A stretch of DNA of 12,456 nucleotides, taken from assembly GCA_007117255.1 (NCBI GenBank), contig SKGU01000111.1:1-12456 (forward strand). Direction: 5' to 3'. Shown here piece after piece: positions 1-7,371 of this stretch. Origin of the DNA: Natronohydrobacter sp. (GTDB taxonomy: Bacteria; Pseudomonadota; Alphaproteobacteria; Rhodobacterales; Rhodobacteraceae). Positions within the stretch are counted from its first letter, which is position 1. The number at the start of each line of letters is the position of its first letter. A model generated the notes under the pieces. It was not told the origin of the DNA. It made no database searches and was given only the letters and a program-made list of their open reading frames with translations. The position numbers and the translations under genes were made by a program.

Positions 1-45
1 GAATTGGGATTGCGGCTTGCCCCCAAGGATTAAGGGGGACGTCAG

Positions 46-74
46 GTAAGGTGCGTGCTGAGCACGCACCCTAC
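46..74. repeat. REP-like palindrome, copy 1
   Basis: Two 14-nt arms (46-59 and 61-74) flank a single central base. The right arm reads AGCACGCACCCTAC. The left arm is its reverse complement except for one position, which would be a G:U wobble in RNA. A near-identical unit lies at 9426-9454, and both copies are preceded by the same five bases GTCAG. The unit sits about 26 bp past the 3' end of the response regulator gene. No T-tract follows on either strand, so it is not a standard intrinsic terminator. It resembles the small palindromic REP/REPIN elements that RAYT transposases mobilise. That assignment is inferred from shape and repetition; no transposase is in the window. Confidence 0.75.
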
Positions 75-100
75 GCCAACACGGCATCCCGGTCATATGG

Positions 101-802
101 TCAGATCAATGGTTGCGCTTGCAGGCGCTGGCGCAAAAGCTGTGCAAGTTCTACGATCACACCAGAATCACGCGCATCGGCCACAGCCATGCTCATGGCA
201 CTGTCCCGCGTCATCTGCGCAAGGGTCGCGACGAATTGCAGCGCATAGCTCCGCTTGTCTGCGGAAATTTCCCCGCAGAGCAGATCCAGTGCCAGATAAA
301 GGTCATCGCGCAGCGCGCAGGGGTTGGGCGGGACATCCTGACTGAAGCTGGGCATGTCCGCGCGACCGAAGAATATCGGCGAAAGGGCGCTGCGAAATTC
401 AGTCACACTTTGAAACGGCTTGGCCAGAAACCGATCCGCCCCTGCCTGCATTGCAGCCATTGCAAGATCTGGCTGGCCCGAAATGGCGATGATCAGTGGA
501 ATGCGGGGACGATGCTTGTGCATATCGCGGATCAGGTCCAGCCCAGACCCGTCGGGCAGGCCCAGATCAATGAGCACGGCATCAGGCAAATAGAGCGACA
601 GATGCCTGCGCGCTGCTGAAAGACTGTCGGCCCGGCGCAAACGGCCTTGGGCACCCTGAAACATCAGCCGGATTGAATCGCTGGCCTGCCGACTATCTTC
701 AACCAGAAGCAGCGTCCGTCCGCGTGTCTGGGGGCGGGCAAGCAGGTCATGGGCCGCACGGGCCTGCATAGGGGCGTCCGGCAGGGTTTGAGTTGGGGTC
801 AT
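101..802 (-). CDS. Response regulator with receiver domain and unrecognised C-terminal domain
   Basis: This is a phosphoacceptor signalling protein of 233 residues, presumably cytoplasmic. After about 28 flexible residues comes a receiver domain (about 29-140). It has the acidic pair in LLVEDS (E35, D36), the phosphoacceptor D79 in VLIDLGLPD, a Ser at S108 in the switch position (ISG) and the conserved lysine K128 in LAKPF. Residues about 155-233 are mostly helical in appearance and match no output domain I recognise. There is no helix-turn-helix, GGDEF, EAL or HD signature. Two ATG codons stand in tandem at 805-803 and 802-800. AGGAGG at 808-813 is 2 nt from the first and 5 nt from the second, so the second is chosen. 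No kinase gene is adjacent; the hybrid kinase is about 3 kb away. Family assignment is firm, while output and partner are unknown. Confidence 0.88.
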   Translation of the reverse strand: MTPTQTLPDAPMQARAAHDLLARPQTRGRTLLLVEDSRQASDSIRLMFQGAQGRLRRADSLSAARRHLSLYLPDAVLIDLGLPDGSGLDLIRDMHKHRPRIPLIIAISGQPDLAMAAMQAGADRFLAKPFQSVTEFRSALSPIFFGRADMPSFSQDVPPNPCALRDDLYLALDLLCGEISADKRSYALQFVATLAQMTRDSAMSMAVADARDSGVIVELAQLLRQRLQAQPLI

Positions 803-807
803 CATTT

Positions 808-813
808 CCTCCT
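808..813 (-). promoter_or_regulatory. Strong Shine-Dalgarno that decides the response regulator start
   Basis: On the minus strand AGGAGG is followed by AAATGATG. The spacing of 5 nt to the second ATG is normal, while 2 nt to the first is too short. This favours translation from position 802. Confidence 0.7.
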
Positions 814-967
814 GAGCAGCTTCTGGTATCTCACACCAAAGCCCCTAAATTTTGATTAAGCACGTCACCACACTCTGCGGCGCTTGGTCACTGCACGCAG
901 GCAGGGGCTTGTCTTGCCGGGGGCATTTGGACTACCCATGCGCAAAAGAGCGTCTCTGGAGGTTGGA

Positions 968-1372
968 ATGATCGGACGATTGAATCATGTGGCCATCGCC
1001 GTGCCCGACCTCGAGGCGGCAGCGGCGCAATACAGGGGCACTCTCGGCGCAGATGTCGGGCCAGCGCAGGATGAGCCGGATCATGGTGTGACTGTCGTGT
1101 TCATCACGCTGCCAAACACCAAGATCGAACTTCTGTATCCGCTGGGCGAAAACAGCCCGATTCAGGGCTTTCTTGACAAGAACCCGGCAGGCGGCATTCA
1201 TCATATTTGCTATGAGGTCGATGACATCCTGGCAGCGCGTGACAAGCTGCGCGCGGAAGGTGCGCGCGTCCTCGGCACAGGCGAGCCGAAGATTGGCGCA
1301 CATGGCAAACCCGTGCTGTTCCTGCATCCGAAGGATTTCAACGGCTGTCTGGTCGAGTTGGAGCAGGTCTGA
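968..1372 (+). CDS. mce: Methylmalonyl-CoA epimerase
   Basis: This 134-residue protein interconverts the (S) and (R) epimers of methylmalonyl-CoA, linking propionyl-CoA carboxylase to methylmalonyl-CoA mutase in the cytoplasm. It belongs to the vicinal-oxygen-chelate (glyoxalase) superfamily and has the usual length. The start LNHVAIAVPDLEAA is typical. Candidate metal ligands are H7 (LNHVAIAV), E54 (IELLYP), H79 in GGIHHICYEV, and E130 near the C terminus (CLVELEQV). The reading frame extends upstream to 884, but the start at 968 fits the family N terminus and has GGAGG at 958-962 with 5 nt spacing. The stop overlaps the start of the DUF1467 gene (TGATG), implying translational coupling. The carboxylase and mutase genes are not in the window. 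Confidence 0.93.
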   Translation: MIGRLNHVAIAVPDLEAAAAQYRGTLGADVGPAQDEPDHGVTVVFITLPNTKIELLYPLGENSPIQGFLDKNPAGGIHHICYEVDDILAARDKLRAEGARVLGTGEPKIGAHGKPVLFLHPKDFNGCLVELEQV

Positions 1373-1638
1373 TGTCAATTATGTCCGCGATTGCCCTTTA
1401 CGGGATCATCTGGTTCATGACCATGTTTCTGGTCCTGCCCTTTCGTCAAAGATCGCAGGCTGAAGCTGGCGAAGTTGTTCCCGGCACCCCTGCGGGCGCG
1501 CCACAGGATGCCCAGATGTGGCGCAAGGCCAAGCTGGTCACGCTCATTGCGACCATCGCCTTCGTGATCATCGCCGGGATCATCCTGTCCGAAGTGATCA
1601 CCTATGAGAGTATTGAAGCGATCACGCGGAGTCGGTGA
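1372..1638 (+). CDS. DUF1467 family small membrane protein
   Basis: This 88-residue protein has two predicted membrane segments, about residues 3-24 (rich in I, M, F, L) and 54-75. Between them is a hydrophilic loop containing EAGEVVPGTPAGAP. That loop and the N-terminal YGIIWFMT stretch are what I recognise as DUF1467, a family of unknown function known from alphaproteobacteria. The ATG overlaps the mce stop by one base, so the two are co-translated. The last 17 bp overlap the 3' end of the convergent EI24 gene. The function is unknown. A link to methylmalonyl-CoA metabolism is suggested only by the coupling. Confidence 0.85.
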   Translation: MSIMSAIALYGIIWFMTMFLVLPFRQRSQAEAGEVVPGTPAGAPQDAQMWRKAKLVTLIATIAFVIIAGIILSEVITYESIEAITRSR

Positions 1639-2326
1639 TCTGCGTCGGATGAATCCGGTGATACATATGCGTGAACACTGCCGCGCCAACCAATGGCATG
1701 GCCAGATTCACAATCGGAATGCTCAGTCCGATCGCCAGCAGCGTACCCGGAAGCCACAGCCAGTAGAAGTCACGCTTGAACAGGTCGCGCGCTTCCTCAG
1801 GGCTGTTGCGACGTCGCGCGATCATGGTGAAATATTCGCGTGACAGCAGGAAACCGTTCAGCGCCCACAGGATCGCGATACCCCAGCCGCTTGAAATCGC
1901 AAAGACAGCCATACCAAGCAGATTCACACCGATCAGAAGCCCGAAATAGCGCAGACCATCGCTGACCGACTCGCGAAAGGGCACGCGGTTGCGCGACTCG
2001 GTTGTGCGGTAATGCTCGGCCTCCACTGCATCTGCGACATCATCGAGATAAAACCCGGTGAAGATCGAGGCGACTGGCACCATCAGGAATACCGACAGCC
2101 AGGGCAGATACAGCATCGTGCCCACCGAAAAGCCCGCCGAAACATCCTGCACCTGCCCAACCACAGGCAGGAACAACGCGCCGGGAATCAAGATCTGGAC
2201 GATCAGAAACACAAGGGCGGTTAGCCCGACCAATAACGCAAGCGACAGCACCAGACCGATCCACAGAAGCCTGCGGTAACGCGGGTCGCGTAACTGGGCG
2301 AAGGCATGGCGATAGGCGAAGATCAT
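1622..2326 (-). CDS. EI24/CysZ-like membrane protein, second tandem paralogue
   Basis: This is a 234-residue integral membrane protein with hydrophobic stretches at about 18-45, 66-92, 124-158 (probably two segments) and 188-220. The signature LNGFLLSREYFTMIA (about 156-170) and the tail VNLAMPLVGAAVFTHMYHRI match EI24-domain proteins. The best-known bacterial member is the sulfate permease CysZ, but this copy is not shown to carry sulfate. It is clearly homologous to the gene just upstream, sharing QL(R/K)DPR(Y/F)R at the N terminus, the LSREY motif and the C-terminal PLVG/PVIG segment. Its ATG overlaps the upstream stop as ATGA at 2326-2323. It is the last gene of a three-gene minus-strand operon and its 3' end runs 17 bp into the DUF1467 gene. 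Confidence 0.85.
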   Translation of the reverse strand: MIFAYRHAFAQLRDPRYRRLLWIGLVLSLALLVGLTALVFLIVQILIPGALFLPVVGQVQDVSAGFSVGTMLYLPWLSVFLMVPVASIFTGFYLDDVADAVEAEHYRTTESRNRVPFRESVSDGLRYFGLLIGVNLLGMAVFAISSGWGIAILWALNGFLLSREYFTMIARRRNSPEEARDLFKRDFYWLWLPGTLLAIGLSIPIVNLAMPLVGAAVFTHMYHRIHPTQITDSA

Positions 2327-3036
2327 GGCAGTGTCCCTTCTGGCAGGCGGGTCGTCAAGGCATGGGCAAGATGTGTGAAGGCCGCAATGCCGATCACCGG
2401 CATCAGCAGATTCAGAAACGGCACTGAAAGCAGCACAGCAAACGCGACCCCTGCAAACAAAAACGTCTGACGGTGGTGCCGTCGCAGGGCTTTGACGCTT
2501 GCGCGATCAAGGTGGCGCTCTGCAATCATGGTGACATACTCGCGCGACAGAAGCCAACCGTTCAGCACCCAGAATACAACGATCCCCCACAGCAAGCCAA
2601 AGATTGCGAAGCTGAAGAACGAGGCCAGGTTGATAGCCAGCATCAGGCCGAAGTAATTGATCGAATCATACCACAGCTTATAGGTGCCCTGGGAGGCCGC
2701 AGGACCAAGTGCAGGATAATGCAGTTTCTCAACCTCGCTTGCGACAGCGTGCAGGTGCAGCCCGGTCAACAACGATGCTGCGGGCGCCATCAAAAAAACC
2801 GACAGCATCAGCATGGTTGCGATAGACACGACCGAGAAGAAACTGCCCAGCCGGTCCATTCGGGTGCCGTCCGAGAAGGCGAAGCTCTCGCCGTCCATGG
2901 CGGTGAAAATCTGGATCAGAACAGCATAGATTGCGAACAAAAGTGCCAACGACAGAGCCGCACCTATCACGGCAGTCTGGCGAAAGCGCGGGTCTTTCAG
3001 TTGCCCGAAACCAAGGACGAAGCTGGTGCGGATCAT
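2323..3036 (-). CDS. EI24/CysZ-like membrane protein, first tandem paralogue
   Basis: This 237-residue membrane protein has hydrophobic segments at about 20-45, 64-94, 125-160 and 190-222, and the family motif LNGWLLSREYVTMIA (about 158-172). The frame stays open upstream to 3243. The start at 3036 is chosen because it forms an ATGA overlap with the nitroreductase stop and gives an N terminus (MIRTSFVLGFGQLKDPRFRQ) that aligns with the paralogue downstream. It has the same length class and topology as that paralogue but has diverged clearly in sequence, so the duplication is not recent. Transport or membrane-remodelling roles are possible. The substrate is unknown. Confidence 0.85.
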   Translation of the reverse strand: MIRTSFVLGFGQLKDPRFRQTAVIGAALSLALLFAIYAVLIQIFTAMDGESFAFSDGTRMDRLGSFFSVVSIATMLMLSVFLMAPAASLLTGLHLHAVASEVEKLHYPALGPAASQGTYKLWYDSINYFGLMLAINLASFFSFAIFGLLWGIVVFWVLNGWLLSREYVTMIAERHLDRASVKALRRHHRQTFLFAGVAFAVLLSVPFLNLLMPVIGIAAFTHLAHALTTRLPEGTLP

Positions 3037-3602
3037 GCCTGCCATGTGATCAGACTTGCAATATCGGGACGAGGGCGTTCCGGTGGTATGCTCTCGACAG
3101 TGCCGATATGCACAAACCCGGCAATCCATTCGTGATCCGCCAGACCCAGAGCGTGCTGGGTGCCCTTGTCCATGGCTGGCCAGCCAGTCAACCAGCACGC
3201 CCCCCAGCCAGAGGCAAGCGCGGCATTGACCAGCGACACGCAAACCGCACCTGCCGACAGTGTTTGTTCGATCATCGGAATTTTCTCGGATGATTTCGGG
3301 CTGGCGATCACAGCCACGACAAGTGGTGTGTCAACAAATGCACTAACGGCTTTCTCGCGCACCTCTGGCGGCAGACCCAGAGCGTCCGCGCGCGCTGCAA
3401 TCGCTTCCGCAAAGCGTGTTGTGGCGCCAGGTTGCAGTACGATAAAGCGCCACGGTTCCAACTTTCCATGATCGGGCACGCGGGCGGCGGCGGTCAGCAA
3501 TGTGGTGATCTCGTCCTGTCCTGGCGCGGGCGCGCGCAGCATCTTGGCGGGCCGTGACCGACGGGTCAGGAAGAACTGCATCACGGCTGGGTCATGGGTC
3601 AT
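3033..3602 (-). CDS. Nitroreductase family protein (YdjA-like)
   Basis: This 189-residue flavoprotein is expected to bind FMN, form a dimer and use NAD(P)H in the cytoplasm. The natural substrate is unknown. The N-terminal FLTRRSRPAK motif (11-20) and PDHGKLEPWRF (43-53) match the short YdjA-type nitroreductases. The helical segment SLVNAALASGWGACWLTGW (about 123-141) and GFVHIGT (about 162-168) complete the fold. The chosen ATG at 3602 has no clear Shine-Dalgarno. A second in-frame ATG at 3581 (MQFFLTRRS) is also possible and would still keep every motif. It heads an operon with two EI24 genes and its stop overlaps the next start (ATGA). Confidence 0.88.
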   Translation of the reverse strand: MTHDPAVMQFFLTRRSRPAKMLRAPAPGQDEITTLLTAAARVPDHGKLEPWRFIVLQPGATTRFAEAIAARADALGLPPEVREKAVSAFVDTPLVVAVIASPKSSEKIPMIEQTLSAGAVCVSLVNAALASGWGACWLTGWPAMDKGTQHALGLADHEWIAGFVHIGTVESIPPERPRPDIASLITWQA

Positions 3603-3759
3603 GGAGGCGTGATCCTTGTTGTTTGACGCAGGCTAACCTGTCCGGCGCGCGGCGAAAAGGGTCAACCCTCATGGCTTGTCCACTGCCTTGCGTTGTTAAT
3701 GGATTTTTCAGCCCCAGACAGGATACTCCAACGCTGATGTTTCCGGGTTAAGCCTGCTG

Positions 3760-5973
3760 ATGAATATACGCCTGCCACTGAACGACCAGTTATCGCGTGA
3801 AAGGCGCGCGCGCCTGCGGGCCGAACGTCTGTATGAACAGGTGCAGCGCGAACTGAAGGCCGCAAATCACCACCTGACCCGTCACGCATTTGAACTATCA
3901 GACCAGATCATATCGCAGCGCGAGGAATTGTGCCTAATGCGCAGTCGAGCCGAAACGCTTGAGGGGGTGAACTGCCAGGTCGCGCAGGATTTGCAGAAGG
4001 CCCACTCAAAGGCCGATATGGCGAATCAGCGTTTGCGCGAGGCGGTCGAAACCCTTCAGGACGGGTTCGCCGTGTTCGACACGGATCAGACGCTTATTCT
4101 GGCCAATCAGGCTTATCTTAGTGTGTTTCGCGGCTTTGCAGAAGTGCAACCCGGCATCCGGTACCGACGCGTTGTCGAGCTTTGCGCATATGAAGGGGTT
4201 GTCCTCTTGCAGGGCATGTCACCCGACACATGGGTCGAAATGATGATGGCGCGCTGGCTCCAACCCGTGATCGAACCTATGGAGCTGCATTTCAGCAAGG
4301 GGATTTCCGTCCGGTTGGCTGATCGACGTGTTGCGAATGGTGACTATGTGTCGCTGGTTCATGATATCACGGGCTCACTGCGCTATCAGGCCGAGCTGAT
4401 CGAGGCGCAGCGCAAGGCAGAAGCGGCTGTCGAAGCAAAATCAGCCTTTCTCGCCAATATGAGCCACGAAATTCGCACGCCCATGAACGGGGTGGTCGGC
4501 ATGGCAGAGTTGCTGTCAGAGACCGACCTCGATGACGAACAGCGCGGCTATGCCGAAACAATCAGCAATTCAGGTCAGGCGCTGGTCACAATCATCAATG
4601 ACATTCTCGATTTCTCGAAAATGGATGCAGGCAAGATGAACCTGCATCCGGAACCCATCGACCTTGAGAAAGCCATACATGAGGTGCTGATCCTGCTGAC
4701 GCCTGCCGCACGAGCAAAATCCATCGAATTGATTCTCGACTATGATATGTTTCTACCAAGGCAGCTTCTGGCCGATCCGGGGCGAATGCGACAGATATTG
4801 CTGAATCTGGTCGGCAATGCGGTGAAATTCACCGAAGAAGGGTATGTGCTGGTGCGCGCGCTGGGTGTGGGCAGTTCCGCGCTCGGGCATATGGTGAATG
4901 TCACGGTCGAAGATACCGGGATCGGCATATCAAAAGAAAATCAGGATCGTATATTCACCGAATTCAGCCAGGTCGAGGAAACTGCAAATCGCCGCTTCGA
5001 AGGCACCGGGCTGGGGCTGGCGATCACGCGGCAGATCATTTCCGCGATGGAAGGCCAGATCTGGGTCGAATCCGAACCTGGCATCGGGTCTTGCTTCGGA
5101 TTCTCGCTGGTCCTGCCAGTCGAAGCCTCATCTGTCCCGGCGGGGCTGGAAGCCCTGCCAACCGGGTTTAAAACGGCACTTCTGGTCAGCGACCATCTGA
5201 TCAGCCGCGAGATCATTGCCAGACGCTTGCAGGCGGCTGGCGTGACGGTTGTAACCGCGACCCAATCAGACGCCGCGCTGCGCAGTGTCGCAAGGCAAGT
5301 TCCAGATGTGGCGATCATCGATCAGGACTTGAACGGGCAGGATGTTGTAAACCTTTTGTCGGGCCTGAACCGTGCCAGCCCGAACTTGCCGATTGTGCTG
5401 ATGTGCTCGAACATGACCGAGGCCAAGGCCGCACAACGCAGCGCGTCGGTGCGCGCCGCCCTTCCCAAGCCCCTGCTATGGCGTGATCTTGTCACGGCGC
5501 TGGGCGGCGGCACCCATCTGCGCACCACCCTGCCCGTTATGGAACAGCCTGACGAGCCGCGCGCGCCAGCGACTCATCGGCTTTTGCGGGTGCTCTACGC
5601 CGAGGACAACAAGACCAATCAACTGGTGTTCTCCAAGATGCTCAAGCTTCTGCCGATTGACCTGCGGCTTGCGGAAAATGGCGCCAAAGCGATCGAGGAA
5701 TTCGCGGTCTTCCACCCCGATGTCGTATTCATGGATGTCTCGATGCCCGAAATGGACGGCCGCGAAGCGACGCGCCGCATCCGCACAATGGACGGCGGGG
5801 CATCCGTGCCAATCATCGCACTGACAGCACATGCCATGCAGGATGAAATCGACCGCATCATGTCCGCGGGGATGAATGCCATGCTGACAAAACCGCTTAG
5901 CAAAGCCGAACTGATGTCCGCATTGCACGACCATGCGCCGGCGGGGTTTCTCGATACCCCTGACGATGGGTAA
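3760..5973 (+). CDS. Soluble PAS-type hybrid sensor histidine kinase with two receiver domains
   Basis: This 737-residue protein has no membrane segment or signal peptide, so it should be cytoplasmic. Residues about 10-95 form a charged coiled coil. About 96-205 is a PAS-like sensor ([20 protein letters not shown]). HisKA follows with phosphoacceptor H236 in [13 protein letters not shown]. The ATPase domain has N353 (N box, VGNAVKFT), D385 in VEDTGIGI, and [10 protein letters not shown] first receiver (about 471-582) is divergent. It keeps D521 and K570 (ALPKPL) but has SD (477-478) where an acidic pair is usual. The second receiver (about 610-727) is canonical, with E615, D616, D659, T689 and K711. 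No HPt domain is present. The start is constrained: an in-frame TAA lies at 3697-3699 with no other standard start between, although no good Shine-Dalgarno is visible. The signal sensed and the downstream partner are unknown. Confidence 0.92.
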   Translation: MNIRLPLNDQLSRERRARLRAERLYEQVQRELKAANHHLTRHAFELSDQIISQREELCLMRSRAETLEGVNCQVAQDLQKAHSKADMANQRLREAVETLQDGFAVFDTDQTLILANQAYLSVFRGFAEVQPGIRYRRVVELCAYEGVVLLQGMSPDTWVEMMMARWLQPVIEPMELHFSKGISVRLADRRVANGDYVSLVHDITGSLRYQAELIEAQRKAEAAVEAKSAFLANMSHEIRTPMNGVVGMAELLSETDLDDEQRGYAETISNSGQALVTIINDILDFSKMDAGKMNLHPEPIDLEKAIHEVLILLTPAARAKSIELILDYDMFLPRQLLADPGRMRQILLNLVGNAVKFTEEGYVLVRALGVGSSALGHMVNVTVEDTGIGISKENQDRIFTEFSQVEETANRRFEGTGLGLAITRQIISAMEGQIWVESEPGIGSCFGFSLVLPVEASSVPAGLEALPTGFKTALLVSDHLISREIIARRLQAAGVTVVTATQSDAALRSVARQVPDVAIIDQDLNGQDVVNLLSGLNRASPNLPIVLMCSNMTEAKAAQRSASVRAALPKPLLWRDLVTALGGGTHLRTTLPVMEQPDEPRAPATHRLLRVLYAEDNKTNQLVFSKMLKLLPIDLRLAENGAKAIEEFAVFHPDVVFMDVSMPEMDGREATRRIRTMDGGASVPIIALTAHAMQDEIDRIMSAGMNAMLTKPLSKAELMSALHDHAPAGFLDTPDDG

Positions 5974-6149
5974 CTCCCAGAGAGCCGCTTCCCATCTATG
6001 CCACGTCTAAAATTGTCAATACAAAATGGCGCTCGCTTGCATGATCCGCCCAGCTTTGGGGATGGTCGGGCGCCGCGCGGCACCACCCAAACGCGCAGTG
6101 AGTCCGCGTGGCAGGGCGATATTCTGCGCCCAGCGCGCAACGCGCAACA

Positions 6150-6923
6150 CTAGATGTCGCGCAAAAAGACAGGGGCGTCGGGCTGCGACAGCTCCAGCAC
6201 ATGGCGATAGCCTGCTGTGTCGAAATCCAGCAGGGCTTCGGGATCGGTCAAACGGTGCTCCATCATGAAGCGAGCCATCGCGCCACGCGCTTTCTTGGCG
6301 TAAAAACTGACGATTTTCGGCTCTTCGCCTTCGCGCTGCTCCTTGAACACAGGCGTAATCACACGCACTGTCAGGGCGGAAAGATCGACCGCGCCGAAAT
6401 ATTCCTGCGATGCGCAATTCACCACGATACCAGTGTTGGCCCGCACAGCAGTGGTATTGACGGCCTCGGCAATCCGGCTGCCCCAATACTCGTAGAGCGA
6501 CGCGCCCTGATCGGTTTTCAGACGGCTGCCCATTTCCAGCCTGTAGGGCTGGATCGCATCAAATGGACGCAACAACCCGTAAAGCCCGGACAGAATGCGC
6601 AGATGCTTTTCAGCCCAGTCCAGAGCATCGGCGTCAAGTGAATCTGCATCCAGCCCAGTATAAGTATCGCCGTTAAATGCGTGGATCGCGGGGCGCGTGG
6701 TGTCTGGATCAGGCTGTAGGGCAAATTGCTCAAACCGCTGAAGGTTCAGTTCCGCCAGCTTATCGCTGATTTTCATCAGCTTTTTAAGCCCTTGAGCGCC
6801 GATCTCGCGGGCCTCCTGCGCCAATGTGACCGCATCTTGCTGGAAATCGGGTTCGCTGAGCGCGGCAGGCGTACTTCTGTGCGACCAGTCGAGTTTTTTG
6901 GCGGGCGAGAGCAGAACGAGCAT
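6150..6923 (-). CDS. yaaA: Peroxide stress protein YaaA
   Basis: This 257-residue protein belongs to the YaaA (DUF328/UPF0246) family. In Escherichia coli the member limits free iron and damage during hydrogen peroxide stress. Recognisable motifs in order are LSPAKKLDW (5-13), AFNGDTYTGLDA (82-93), LSGLYGLLRPFD (111-122), NCASQEYF (169-176) and FYAKKARGAMARFM (207-220). The length matches the E. coli protein. An in-frame GTG at 6953 would add ten residues. The ATG at 6923 is preferred because it gives the conserved N terminus MLVLLSPAK, although neither start has a strong ribosome site. It is divergent from yggT-recQ. I see no OxyR-type site upstream. Confidence 0.92.
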   Translation of the reverse strand: MLVLLSPAKKLDWSHRSTPAALSEPDFQQDAVTLAQEAREIGAQGLKKLMKISDKLAELNLQRFEQFALQPDPDTTRPAIHAFNGDTYTGLDADSLDADALDWAEKHLRILSGLYGLLRPFDAIQPYRLEMGSRLKTDQGASLYEYWGSRIAEAVNTTAVRANTGIVVNCASQEYFGAVDLSALTVRVITPVFKEQREGEEPKIVSFYAKKARGAMARFMMEHRLTDPEALLDFDTAGYRHVLELSQPDAPVFLRDI

Positions 6924-7021
6924 AAGATCAGGGGCCTTGTTTTTGTCGTGCACTACCTATCCGCCTGCGTCAGATTGTCCAGTGCAGGTAATGTCGCATC
7001 CAGTGGCCGGGTCACGCCCGC

Positions 7022-7050
7022 TTGCCCTTTGTCCTCCCGCCGCTTAGGTT
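7022..7050 (+). promoter_or_regulatory. Possible sigma-70-type promoter for yggT-recQ
   Basis: TTGCCC (7022-7027) and TAGGTT (7045-7050) are separated by 17 bp and lie 29 bp before the yggT start. The match to consensus is partial in both hexamers, so this is only a candidate. Confidence 0.25.
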
Positions 7051-7079
7051 TGCCGCAACCGAATTTGACGGAGTGACCG

Positions 7080-7367
7080 ATGCTGTCCCTGATCCAGATC
7101 CTGCTGCTTGTCCTGAGCGTCGCGCAGTTCATCATCATCGCCCATATCATCATGAGCTGGCTGATCAATTTCAATGTTCTCAGCCTGCGTTCGCCAATGG
7201 TCGCGTCGATCTGGGACGGGTTGAACCGGCTGGTCGAGCCAGCCTACAGGCGCATTCGTCAGTTTTTGCCTGATCTGGGCGGGATTGATCTGGCGCCACT
7301 TGTGGCCTTGATCGCAATTTATGCCATCCGGGTGATTCTGATCAACAATGCGGGTGCTTTTGTCTGA
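7080..7367 (+). CDS. YggT family membrane protein
   Basis: This 95-residue protein has an N-terminal hydrophobic segment (about 3-30) and a C-terminal one (about 68-90). Between them is the family signature PAYRRIRQFLPDLGGIDLAPLVAL (about 54-77, quoted in part for its key residues P54, R57, P64, G67, D70, P73). YggT proteins are small bacterial and plastid membrane proteins linked in some organisms to cell or plastid division or osmotic stress. The role here is not known. GGAG at 7070-7073 lies 6 nt before the ATG. The stop ends 4 bp before the favoured recQ start, so the two genes are probably co-transcribed. Confidence 0.88.
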   Translation: MLSLIQILLLVLSVAQFIIIAHIIMSWLINFNVLSLRSPMVASIWDGLNRLVEPAYRRIRQFLPDLGGIDLAPLVALIAIYAIRVILINNAGAFV

Positions 7368-7371
7368 GGTC

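Noticed and set aside
20..38. CCCCC and GGGGG tracts that could pair downstream of the response regulator gene
   Set aside because: The stem is only 5 bp with a 9-nt loop and no T-run on the relevant strand.
113..619. A 168-codon plus-strand frame opposite the response regulator
   Set aside because: The minus-strand receiver domain is unmistakable, and this frame has no ribosome site or recognisable domain.
839..910. Inverted repeat AAGCCCCT (839-846) and AGGGGCTT (903-910) in the divergent region before mce
   Set aside because: The arms are 8 bp and 56 nt apart, which is plausible by chance. No operator family fits this arrangement.
2473..3135. A 220-codon plus-strand frame opposite the first EI24 gene
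   Set aside because: Its product is rich in Q, H and C without domain features, and it crosses the ATGA junction of two recognisable minus-strand genes.
5965..5996. Inverted repeat GATGGG/CCCATC around the end of the hybrid kinase gene
   Set aside because: The stem is only 6 bp with a loop of about 20 nt and no T-tract follows, so it is not a credible terminator.
6014..6019. A perfect TTGACA -35 hexamer on the minus strand between the kinase and yaaA
   Set aside because: No acceptable -10 hexamer lies 16-18 bp away, and transcription would run antisense into the kinase gene.
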